Assembly (NCBI GenBank): GCA_030267565.1
Contig: BRXU01000007.1
Coordinates: 3,100,001-3,164,000 of the forward strand
Origin: Pleodorina starrii
Taxonomy: Eukaryota; Chlorophyta; Chlorophyceae; Chlamydomonadales; Volvocaceae
DNA length: 64,000 nt
Reading direction: 5' to 3'
A program made the position numbers and the translations under genes. Positions 55,064-64,000 of the stretch are shown here, one piece after another (positions within the stretch are counted from its first letter, which is position 1; each line of letters opens with the position of its first letter). The notes under the pieces were generated by a model. The model was not told the origin of the DNA. It made no database searches and was given only the letters and a program-made list of their open reading frames with translations.

Positions 55064-55615
55064 AATAACGTCGGATAACCCGTGTGTAGTCGCATCGGTG
55101 CAAAGCTCAAACGCCGAAACAAGGGCTTGCTGCCAATGCCCAAATGCGTAAACAAGGCTATGAACAGGACAAATGTCCAATGTAAAGGACTATGACTTGC
55201 GTCCGCCAGCGCAAATTATAAGCGTTTTGATAGACCCGTATCTAGACCAGGCCGCAACGATGTCAGCGTTTAGTAGTCGCAGGGCGTGCTTCCATACGTA
55301 ATATGCAATGCACACACTCCAACAAGTCATGGCTGTCATTTTGCTGCCTGCGGCCGAGAAACCGTTGGACGGTTAGGGTACGGCTTGAGCACTGTGCTGC
55401 GCCAAAATTCAGGCTTGCATCGTCTAGCGCTGCTTCAAAGGTTTATGCAGTGGGTTGTCAAGGTGACATATATTGCAGTCTCACTGAAAAGCCAACGGTG
55501 TGATTAAGGCCGTGAAACGAAAACTCGTAAGAACATTTTGCTTGAAGCAAGCAATCACTCATACAGCGCTGACAGGTTAGGGGAGCTTAAGTTAATCATC
55601 AAATAACGTGGTTCC
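55064..55615. promoter_or_regulatory. Upstream region of the SWC5 gene
   Basis: AT-richer unique sequence before the SWC5 start. It probably holds that gene's promoter and 5' UTR. No gene or clear motif is seen. Confidence 0.4.
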
Positions 55616-58600
55616 ATGGCGAGTTTCCTGAACGCCAATTTGGCTTCCGACTCCGACGAGGAGGATGATGATTATAACCCTGCTGCGGACAACACGGCTG
55701 AGCGAGAGGACCTTCCACCGACTGCTGCTCAAGGACGCGGCGCAAGCAAGAAGCGCAGGTAGTGCACAACACTTACGTGCATCCTGCATTTTCCTGTTAT
55801 GTGACATGGGCAGAAGCAGCTCGGTCCACAACGTGACGCCATCAAACCAGAGTCATCCCGTCCAGCGGCCTTCACCACTGGTAGTCATGTACAAGGTTGC
55901 GGTGCGGCGCTTGGCGTTGGTTTCCTTGAGCGCTCCCAGTATCCTCAATATCGGTGCAGGCTGCACGTGCCCTGTAGTGCTGCAGCGGTCAGCCATCACC
56001 CGATGCGAGGACGCACTGACCCCACCCAACCGTCGCACCTGGACCCCCACAAACCACCCCCGTCCCCACACCGCGCCCCACACCGCCACGACACGGCACG
56101 TGCCGCTTACACCGCTAAACATCCGCTGCGCCCACGACACGAAACCCTGTCATCCACGACACCAAACTCACCACTCTGCTCAGGCGCGGCGCGGCCATCG
56201 GGGCCACCGCCGACGGCGGCGCCGACGCCGAAGGCGGCGGCGACGATGACGACGACGACGACGGCGCAGCGGAGGACGACGAGGCCGCCGAGCAGCTTGA
56301 CCCTCGTGCGGAGGCGAAGCGCGCCAAGGTGGCGTCGATGTGGCAGACGATCAACCAGCGCGCGGCCGCCAACGGCACCGCCACGCAGCGGCCGCCCTCG
56401 TCGGCGGTGAACCTCGCGGCGCTGTGTCGGTCGACCCTGGGCGCCAAGAAGCCCAAAAAGGCGGAGCAGGACGCGGTGGGTGGTGGGCGGGCGGGAAGGC
56501 GGGCGGGCGCGGGTTTAGGCGCGAGGGCAGGCGCGAGGGCAGGCGCGGGGGCAGGCGCGAGGGCGGGCGGGGGGTAAGGCGTGGGGGCAGGCGCGAGGGC
56601 AGGCGCGGGGTCAGGCTGCCCGGAAGGGTTGGGTTCATTGGCTGCAATTGGCTGTCCGCTGCATTGGCTGTCCGCCGCAAGGCGGATGCATGGTGGGGTG
56701 AGCTGTGGTGGCATATGACTGGTGAGCCCAGAAGTAATGTTCCGAGATAAGCCCCTGGATAAGCAGGAGTAATGTTCCGGTAACGTGCAGCTACCCTCCC
56801 TCCCTCGCTCTTGCAGATCTGGATGCGCAGCCTGGGGCTGCTGAAGCGGCCATCCAAACCAGCCGACGCCGCCTCGCCCTGGCCCCTCAAAGGGACATCC
56901 GCCGCAGCGGCGGCTGGACCCTCGACGGCAGCGCAGCCGGCGGCGCCGTCAGCCGCTGCCGCGGCGGCGGAGCCTGGCGGCGGCGGCGGCGACGGCGCCT
57001 CGCCGGGGCCGGCGCCGTCGGAGGAGGAGAAGCGCGCGCTGGCGGCGGCGGCGCTGGCGGCGGCGCGCGACGCGACGGCGGCGGGGTCGAGGTTGGGCAA
57101 GGTGGCGGTGACGGAGGTGCGGCGCTTCGCCGGCAAAGACATCCAGGTGCGGGGCTGCGTGAGGGCGTTGCTTTTGTTGTTGTTGTTGGTGGTGGTGGTG
57201 GTGGTGGTGGTGGTGGTGGTGGTGCAACCCGGCGATCAAACAGCTGCCGTAGCGGCCCACTCACTCTACACTCTTCCAACCAAGTCCTGTACAGGTTGTC
57301 CCATCGACGTCCTCTTCCCTCTCCACACCAAACGTTCGAAACCCGCCCACTTCTCCACACTCACCTATCCAAACCCCATTGCTCTTTTTCTCCGCCCTCA
57401 CCGGCACCGGCACCCGCACCGGCACCGGCACCCCCAGGTGACCCTCCATGTGGACAAGGACAGCAAGGAGGCGCAGAAGGCCGCGGCCCGCGCCGCCGCG
57501 CCGCCGCCGCCACCCGCCTCCAGCGGCCTGGATGCCATCCTGGCCGAGATGGACAAGAAGAAAAAGGTGGGCTGACGGGGAAGTCGTCGGTGGGTTCCGG
57601 CCGAGGCGCGTGAGGGCGCCCAGCCCCGAGTTTAGTGGTGTAATAATGGGGGTGGAGGGCGGGGGCCGGTGGGGGCTGCGGCCGGTGGGGGCGCTCCCTG
57701 TTCGGTCCCTGTTAGGCGCTGTCCCCAGGGCCCGTCTGTGACGCAACACCCGTGTCTTACATCCGGTTTGCGTCAGAACGGCCCCGCTGGGGCCGGGGCG
57801 TGGGCGGAGGGCCGTTCCCTCTCAAGCGCTAAGATCCGTGCACACGGCATTGGCCTTCTTAGCTTCACCCCAGTAGACCAAGTGGATGTTTCGGTACCGT
57901 ATTTTTAGATGATTTGGTGGAAGGCAGCCCTGGGGTCTGCCTGCCGACACGGACCCTACCCCGCCCCCAAAGTCTGGGGCAGTGGCGGCACCGGGGGTCC
58001 TCCCAACCTCCCTACATACAACGACAAAGACGACGACGACGATGGGGGCGATTTCCCATTTCCCGCTTTTGTTAGTGTGCAACCCGTTGCATGTGCGGGC
58101 CTCGGCCTACCGCATTATGCGATATTACGGTACTTTTGGATGACCCCCTCAACCACCAAACCACCAACCACCAAACCACCACCGCACTCCGGCGGCTCTG
58201 CAGGTCAGCGTGCTGGACAAGACCAAGGCGGACTGGAGCACCTACAAGGTGGGCCGAAGGGGTGTTAGGGGGTTTGGCGGGGAGGCAGGGGGCGGGGGCC
58301 GCGAAGTTCGGCAGCGGCGGCGGCAGCAGCTGGGGTGTGAGGGGAAGGAAGACGAAAAGACGAACCGCAGCGGAGCGGCCGAGGGAGACGTTTGGGTTTG
58401 CACGGGGGCTGGGGTGGCGCGATGGCGCGGGGGCTGGGGTGGCGCGCGCGTAGCGCACTACGGTGCACCTTGCGCGGGCGGTGGCGCTGGCGGTGGCCCG
58501 AACCCCCGACCCCGCCTTCCCCCCCTCCAGGCTGCCAACACGGAGGTCGACGAGGAGCTGGAGACGTTCAAGAAGAGCGGCGACCAGTACCTTGAGAAGC

Positions 58601-58989
58601 AGGTGGGTGGGTGGGGGTGGGGGTGGCTGGGTGGGGGGGTGGCTGGGTGGGTGAGTGGGTGTGTGGGTGCGAGAGGGCGGGGTGGAGGTGATGGGGAGTG
58701 ATGGGGCGCGTGTCGGTGGTCCAGCTGGGACCTGTCGGGCGAAGCAAGGGGCGCTTGTCGCATGCGCATGCGCGGGCGCCTCTGGGGGAGAAGATGCCGC
58801 CCTCCTCCTGCCCCTCCACCATCGCCTTACCACCTGTCATATTCTCCACCTCCACCTCTTCCTCCTCCTGCTGCTCCGCCTCCTCCTCCGCCTCTGCAGA
58901 ACTTCCTCAAGCGCGCCGAGCTGCGCGAGTACGAGAAGGAGCGCGACCTGCGCCTGGCCTCAGACGTGCGCACCCGGGGGAGGCTATAA
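55616..58989 (+). CDS. SWC5: SWC5/BCNT (CFDP1-like) chromatin factor, 7 exons
   Basis: Homologue of Swc5, a subunit of the SWR1 remodeller that swaps H2A for H2A.Z in nucleosomes. Exons: 55616-55758, 56184-56475, 56817-57146, 57438-57566, 58204-58248, 58531-58602, 58900-58989, joining in frame to 366 residues. The N-terminus (MASFLNANLASDSDEEDDDY) is the acidic start seen in this family. A second Asp-rich patch follows in exon 2, then RAKVASMWQTIN. The conserved BCNT-C domain fills the last 68 residues or so: VSVLDKTKADWSTYK, then VDEELETFKKSGDQYLEKQ, then FLKRAELREYEKERDLRLA. Short exons split the BCNT-C domain at VSVLDK/AANTEV/NFLKRA. Low-complexity Ala/Pro stretches lie between the two ends. 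TGTAA at 59084-59088 is a likely poly(A) signal about 95 bases after the stop. Confidence 0.92.
57180..57224. repeat. (GTT)n/(GGT)n microsatellite in SWC5 intron
   Basis: A GTT run passing into GGT units lies just after the donor of the exon ending at 57146. Confidence 0.85.
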
Positions 58990-59083
58990 TAGGCTATACG
59001 GTAGGCGAGGGGGCTGGTCTGCAGTCGGCACGCCCGTGAGTTGACTCAGAATGCGACAGCGCAGGGCCCTAGTGGTCCCTCAT

Positions 59084-59088
59084 TGTAA
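59084..59088 (+). promoter_or_regulatory. Candidate poly(A) signal TGTAA for SWC5
   Basis: TGTAA lies about 95 bases past the SWC5 stop. This is the known poly(A) signal word of volvocine algae. Position fits; no transcript evidence is available here. Confidence 0.5.
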
Positions 59089-60369
59089 CTCTCGCATCCT
59101 ATAGGCGTCAGTACAGGCGTCAGCCAGCTGCCACCGACGGCGTCCGTGTATGTAACGTATACGAGGAAGGCTATACTACCGGTAGGCGTCAGTATAGACG
59201 TCAGCCACTTGAGCTACGACCTTGCGACGTCCGGTGTACGTGGTGGATGTGGTGTATGTAACGGGGAGATACGGGGAAGGCTGCACCAGCCACCATTGCA
59301 TGCGCGTAGCCGGGGCAGCGGGTACAGCCCGATTGGCTGGTTGGCTGGCTGGCTGGTTGGTTGGTTGGTTGGCCGGCCTCTGTGTGTAGCTCTTGTGTAG
59401 CTACGGTAGCTCATGGCAGACTGGCAGTACCGTAGGTGTTTGGCAGCTGCTGTGCCGTGGCAGCGGCAGCGGCAGGTGGGGGACCAGAAACGCAGAACTG
59501 CTGGGGGATCGAGCTTGCGGCTGCGGCTGCGGCAGTTAGTCCAGCAGGGAAGCAGGCAGGCAGGCAGGCAGGTCGATGTGGTTGGTTGATACACCGTAAT
59601 GGGCTCTCGAAGACCAGGTGGGCGGTGACCCGCGGGTCGTCTTGGGAGGGATGAGGTGGGGGGAGGTCAGGAAGATGGCGAGCCTGCGGGAAGGGCGGCT
59701 TATGGCGCGTTGGGGCGTCGATCGAGGAGGCGCAGGCGTGATTAGGGCGGGGGTGGCATGTGCTAGTTTGGAGGAGAGAGAAGGGAGGGAAACGGTTGGT
59801 GGCCGTTTGTCCCTGAAGGGTTTCCTGATTGCGTGCAAAGGTTGCGGAAGTGCGGGTCGGCGCGGTGAAGATTTGTTCGGCAGGACTGTGGCGGCCGACT
59901 TGCGTGCTGTACCCTTGCTGTACTGCACTATTTCCCGCTCAGCTGCGTCGCGTTCGTCTTCCGTTAGTGCTGTAAGGGCAATCCTGAAGCGAAGCCGGAC
60001 GTGAGGACCGAAGCCAACAGTAACGACCTATCCTTGGGTCGTCTGGCACATTTTTCTTCGTAGGCAGGAAGGCAGCTATGCACGATCGTTTGTACGGTGT
60101 CTTGCGTTCGGTCTTCGGTGTGCACGAGTGCACCAGCCAGCGGCAGACTGTAATCGCAATCCAGTGGATGAATTGGGCAATAACTGGGCATTGCTTTGGT
60201 GCCAACAAACGGTGCCGGTTGGTCACTGCAGTTAGGCCGGCTCACCTTTTGCCGTCCCGGCAACATGGTCAATTCTTGTTGACCTATAGGCCCGCAAAGT
60301 TACGTTTTCGTAGCTTTCTCCTAACCTCGTCAAAAGTTTCACCACAGTTAGTTCTCTCCAGTCTCCACC
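59089..60369. other. Intergenic region, promoter of downstream gene
   Basis: Between two same-strand genes. It includes two copies of a TAGGCGTCAGTA-type word (59104-59118, 59181-59195), a (TTGG)n/(CTGG)n run at 59333-59372, a (GGCA)n run at 59552-59572 and the palindrome GACCCGCGGGTC at 59627-59638. No coding frame looks real. The last few hundred bases should contain the promoter of the gene starting at 60370. Confidence 0.45.
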
Positions 60370-63300
60370 ATGGCTGACTCCGCGGAAAGCCCTCAGTCAG
60401 GCGGGACCGCCGAGACGCATGGTTACGGAATGTTTGGATACACTGCGCTTGCCCTTCCGGAGCAGAAGACGTTTGGCAAGCTCTACGGCACGCTCACGGC
60501 TGCGCAGCGGACGTGGCGATGCGAGCAAATGAAGAAGTCCGCTGACTTGATGGAGAAGGCATGGGTAAGGCTAAAAAGTATGGTACTTCACCGTGAAGTA
60601 TAACCACATTCTTAAGCATTCGTCCAATGGCGTCGCGCTCTTCACCTCTTGCACCCTGGATAATACAGGAGCTGCTCCGACCCATCTCCGAGGGACACTG
60701 GGACAGGGAAAAGGCGTACATGGGACAAGCGCTATTCATCAAGGCAATTTATGAAGGCCAGGTGCGTGTTGGGCGTGCAGTGCGGGAAGCCATTCGACCA
60801 GGGCGTCAGGTCACCGACGGCCCCCCTTCCCCGGATCAAAGAAAACGCGCGCCTCCCCCCTTTTGCCCTTCCAGCAATCGCAAACCCCTACGATTTCTTG
60901 ATGAAATTTACTGGCGCCAGCTGCTGGGGCCACCCCGGGGCCACCCGATGCACGTTTGCGACGTCAGGTAGTTGGCAGTTAGCAGTTGCGGCGGTATTCA
61001 AACCGTTTGATGTGTACCCGCGTCCCGTCTTGGTCCCGTCCGGACCCGAAAGCCTGGCCCCACCCCCTCCGTGTTGCGCGCGGAGCCGGAAGAATGACCA
61101 CTTGCCCCATTCATCAGGCCCGGCACACGCAAGTGCCACTCGCACTCCCACTCCCACAGTCCCACTCCCAAGTGGTGCCATCTGACCCATCTGGGTTGAC
61201 CATCTGGGTTGACCACCACCACCACCACTGCCCACCTCCCGCAGAGGTGGCTTGCATTCAAACCCCCTCAAGCTCCTTCTCCTGCACCTCCCTCTCCTCC
61301 CGTTCCTCCAGCTCCTCCTCTCGCTCGTCTTGCCTCCTCCTCCTCCTCCTCCTGGTTCTTCGTTCCCCCTTACTCAACCGCTTTCTCCTCCTCCTCCTGT
61401 TCCTGCTGTTCCTGCTGTTCAGGGCTATCCGTCGATTCCCATGGAGCTAGCCAGCCAGCTCTGGCCTCTGATGCGTATCGTGGAGGAGCACGTGCCGTAC
61501 GTCAACCACGGCGGGCGGCGGGCCCGGGGGGAGGAGAACCCCGCACGATACGCGCTGTGGTGAGTTCACGTTTGGTGCGGAGGATTGGGGGAGGAATGGG
61601 GGAGGGGGAATCCGTCCGCGGCCACGTATCCGGGAATCTTCTTCACTTCACTTTTGTACGGCAGCATGGGCACCTACGGTGTCCTCATCCCCCACAGAAG
61701 GCGTCGTTTCGAGGTTTCCTTAATGGGCAGGAGGGCAGCAGCGACAGCAGCGAGCGAAACGAGCAAACGATGCGTCCGTCTGGGGCGGGGGCGGGAGGGC
61801 ACCCGCGCGCCGCTCCCCTGTCTTCACCTGTTATCGTACATTTTTTATCGTACACGTGCCGTACTTCTGACCCGTGGGGTTGCCTGCCTGCGCATCCGCA
61901 TGTCCACCTTCTCCGTTGTGTCCTCAGCACGGCCTTCAAGTGCATCGGAGTGGTGAGCATTCTGACCATGACGGTCGGTGTCGACGATCCGAAGGTCGAC
62001 ATGGCGAAGAACGAGGTGGCGGAGGCCGAGGTGTGTGGAGCGAGGACGGACCCACGGGTCATGGCCGCCATCGGGTCATCGCGCCGCACCGTCGCCTCGC
62101 GCGCCTGTCGGCGGCTGCCGTTGCTTCGTGAGACCACCGCGCCCAGCCTTGCCTTGCCTTACCGCGCATGCCTGCTTGCTGCCTTCGTGCCAACGGTGTC
62201 CGCCAGATTGCGCCACGGGTAGCGCCCTCCCTTGCTGCCATCCTCGCTTGCGTCCGTCTGGCCATGCATGCATGCATGCATGTGCATCTTCCCTTCTTCC
62301 GTCGTGCGTGATTATGATTATGATTATGATGATGATGATGAGCTGGGGAGAAAGCGCAGAGAGCCCACAGCCCGTAACGGGCTGCCGGATCCGGCAGCGC
62401 AAGCAGGCGCAGCGCAGAGCACGGTGCACGGCGCGCGCCGCAGTTTCCCTCCCCCCCGTTTATGAGTTGCGTGCCTTTCTGCCTCCCTCCCCTGAGTGTG
62501 CGTGTGTGTGTGTGTTTACGTTGCGTCCCCTCTCCTCCGACCGGCACCGGCGCGCAGACGCTTCAGATGGCCGTGCGGTGCTTGGATATGCTGGGCGGGC
62601 CTCTGTGCCACGAGGGCACACTGACGGCGGAGGAGAAGGGCTACCTCGCCCGCCTGGCCACCGCCGCAGGGAGCGACATTGGGGCGCTGATCGCCGCCAC
62701 GCCCTTGCACGTGCTGGCAATCTACATGTTGCAGGTCAGTCGGTTGCTGTCAGTTACTGTCAGTTGCGGTCGGTTGCTGTCGGTCCGCGCCAGACCTCTC
62801 TTCAACAACCTCCAACATCCACGTCACCGGCAAAAGTCCGCCCCAAAACTCACCCGTACACGGCGCCCCTGCCGTACACTGTACACCGGCACAGGTCCAG
62901 TACGACATTGACTTGCGGATCGTCAAGTGGGTGCTGCACTACGTCGCAGCACGATGCTGTAAGGAGGTGAGCTTGGTGGTGGTGGTGGGGTTGGAGGTGG
63001 TGCAACCTTAAAACCTTAGAAACTCTAAAACCCATCGACCCATCTAAAACCCGGCCGCAGGCCTACGCCCGCGTGCGCACCGGCGCGCCCGGCTCATCGC
63101 GCGGCTCGCCCGCCGGCATCGCCGCGCGCTCCGCCTGGCTGAGTCACAGCGCCGCCCTGGGCAAGTTGGACCCGGGCTGCCCGCTGGCTGCCTACATGGT
63201 GGCGGAGGCGAGGGGCTCCACCGAGGGATCCCACCCGGAGACGCTGGCGGTTATGCGGGCGGCGGCGGCGGTGGGTGTTTTGTTGTCCTGTGTACTGTAC

Positions 63301-63707
63301 GGGACTTTGTCTGGCGTGTAGGGGTTTCGGGGCTGGCTGGCTGGCTGTTAGGGAGTGTTGGGGGCTGTGACTTGAGCTGGTGGCCGCTACGGAAGGGTGT
63401 AGTGGACGTTGGGTACGGCGTTGGGGTGTGGGGGTTCTAGGGTTGTGGGGGTGCGGTTTTGCCATGCCGTGCGTCACCGGCCGAGGTCTGCCTCGTGATT
63501 CACTTGCGTGCGCACTTTTCGACTTTTGTGATGATACACATGGTTGTGGGGGTGGGGCCGTATCGCATGTCGTACTGTACTGCCGTGACTGCTGTACTGC
63601 AGACCGCGGAGCGGCGCGGCGACGACCTGATCGCCTGGCTGGCGCGGCTGAACGTGGCCTACACCATAATACACGGCGGCTGCGGCGACACATTCTCCGA
63701 GGACGAG
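60370..63707 (+). CDS. Unrecognised multi-exon gene, 3' end beyond window
   Basis: Function not recognised. ATG at 60370 lies in a good context (CCACCATGGC). Exons supported by junctions: 60370-60564, 60669-60761, 61423-61559, 61928-62030, 62558-62734, 62895-62966, 63061-63270, 63603-63707; these keep one frame for 364 residues, and the last donor (GTAATG) leads out towards the window edge. The protein is globular and low in homopolymers, unlike most neighbours. Landmarks: MFGYTALALPEQKTFGKLYG, WDREKAYMGQALFIKAIYEG, MRIVEEHVPYVNHGGRRARG, CIGVVSILTMTVGVDDPKVD, AATPLHVLAIYMLQVQYDID, IVKWVLHYVAARCC, NVAYTIIHGGCGDTFSEDE. It is mostly helical in appearance, without a clear signal peptide or membrane span. 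Confidence 0.75.
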
Positions 63708-63891
63708 GTAATGCAGGTACGACACGGTACGGCAAAGATCCCGTCCTCCTCTGTCGCTTCCCCAGTACATCAGGGGCCGCCGCCGCAACGTTTCTGCTGC
63801 TGCGATGTTGAAACCGGTAAAGTCAAGCCCTCCGCCGGGTCAGGTCCGGACCCGCCGCCGGCCCGTAACGACTCCTGACAGGGCATACGAG

Positions 63892-64000
63892 GTGACATGA
63901 CACACGAGGCATGGTACGGCATGATGTAAAGTTGCGTGACATGACACATGAGGCATGGCACAGCATGATGTAAAGTTGCGTGACCTGACAAATGACATGG
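63892..64000. repeat. 44-bp tandem repeat running off the window
   Basis: A unit beginning GTGACATGACACA and containing GCATGATGTAAAGTTGC starts at 63892, 63936 and 63980. The first two units differ at a few bases and the third is cut by the window end. It probably lies in an intron of the preceding gene. Confidence 0.85.

Overview
The window is nuclear DNA from a GC-rich, intron-dense eukaryote, most likely a chlamydomonadalean (volvocine-type) green alga. The genes have many short introns. The proteins are swollen by Ala, Gly, Gln, Pro and Ser homopolymers. There is a very long soluble class III nucleotide cyclase with a PAS-like front half, and L1-like LINEs end in short (ATC)n or (ATCC)n tails. 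The species cannot be named from the sequence. All gene models below were built by hand from GT-AG (twice GC-AG) junctions. For six genes (cyclase, acyl-CoA oxidase, pseudouridine synthase, SGNH protein, BTB protein, SWC5) the exons join into one open frame from ATG to stop.

Layout. 1-6.1 kb is a nest of transposon remains: five or more LINE 3' ends in both orientations, one reverse transcriptase with a frameshift, and a piece of a tyrosine recombinase. 6.5-16.0 kb (+) is a 13-exon PAS-type guanylate cyclase. 16-20.4 kb holds no convincing gene. 20.4-26.7 kb (-) is a 14-exon acyl-CoA oxidase ending in the peroxisomal signal SRL. 27.7-32.0 kb (-) is a 9-exon RluA-type pseudouridine synthase homologue lacking the usual catalytic Asp. 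32.8-34.9 kb (+) is a 5'-truncated LINE with a long intact reverse transcriptase frame. 35.4 kb (-) is a 62-residue membrane-protein ORF. 36.1-42.3 kb (+) is a 15-exon secreted SGNH-hydrolase-like protein. 45.0-47.8 kb (-) is a 2-exon BTB-BACK protein. 50.0-54.6 kb (-) is a coiled-coil protein with an unresolved 5' end. 55.6-59.0 kb (+) is the 7-exon SWC5/BCNT chromatin factor. 60.4 kb to the window end (+) is an unrecognised multi-exon gene that runs off the edge.

The genes do not form a pathway; this is ordinary eukaryotic gene order. The less ordinary signals are structural. The LINE copies share a 3' hairpin supported by compensatory changes. A 12-bp palindrome GACCCRYGGGTC recurs at least seven times. 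Splice-junction sequences are duplicated inside neighbouring introns. Short repeats are shared between introns of unrelated genes. GTAC-centred words fill introns and form several donor sites.
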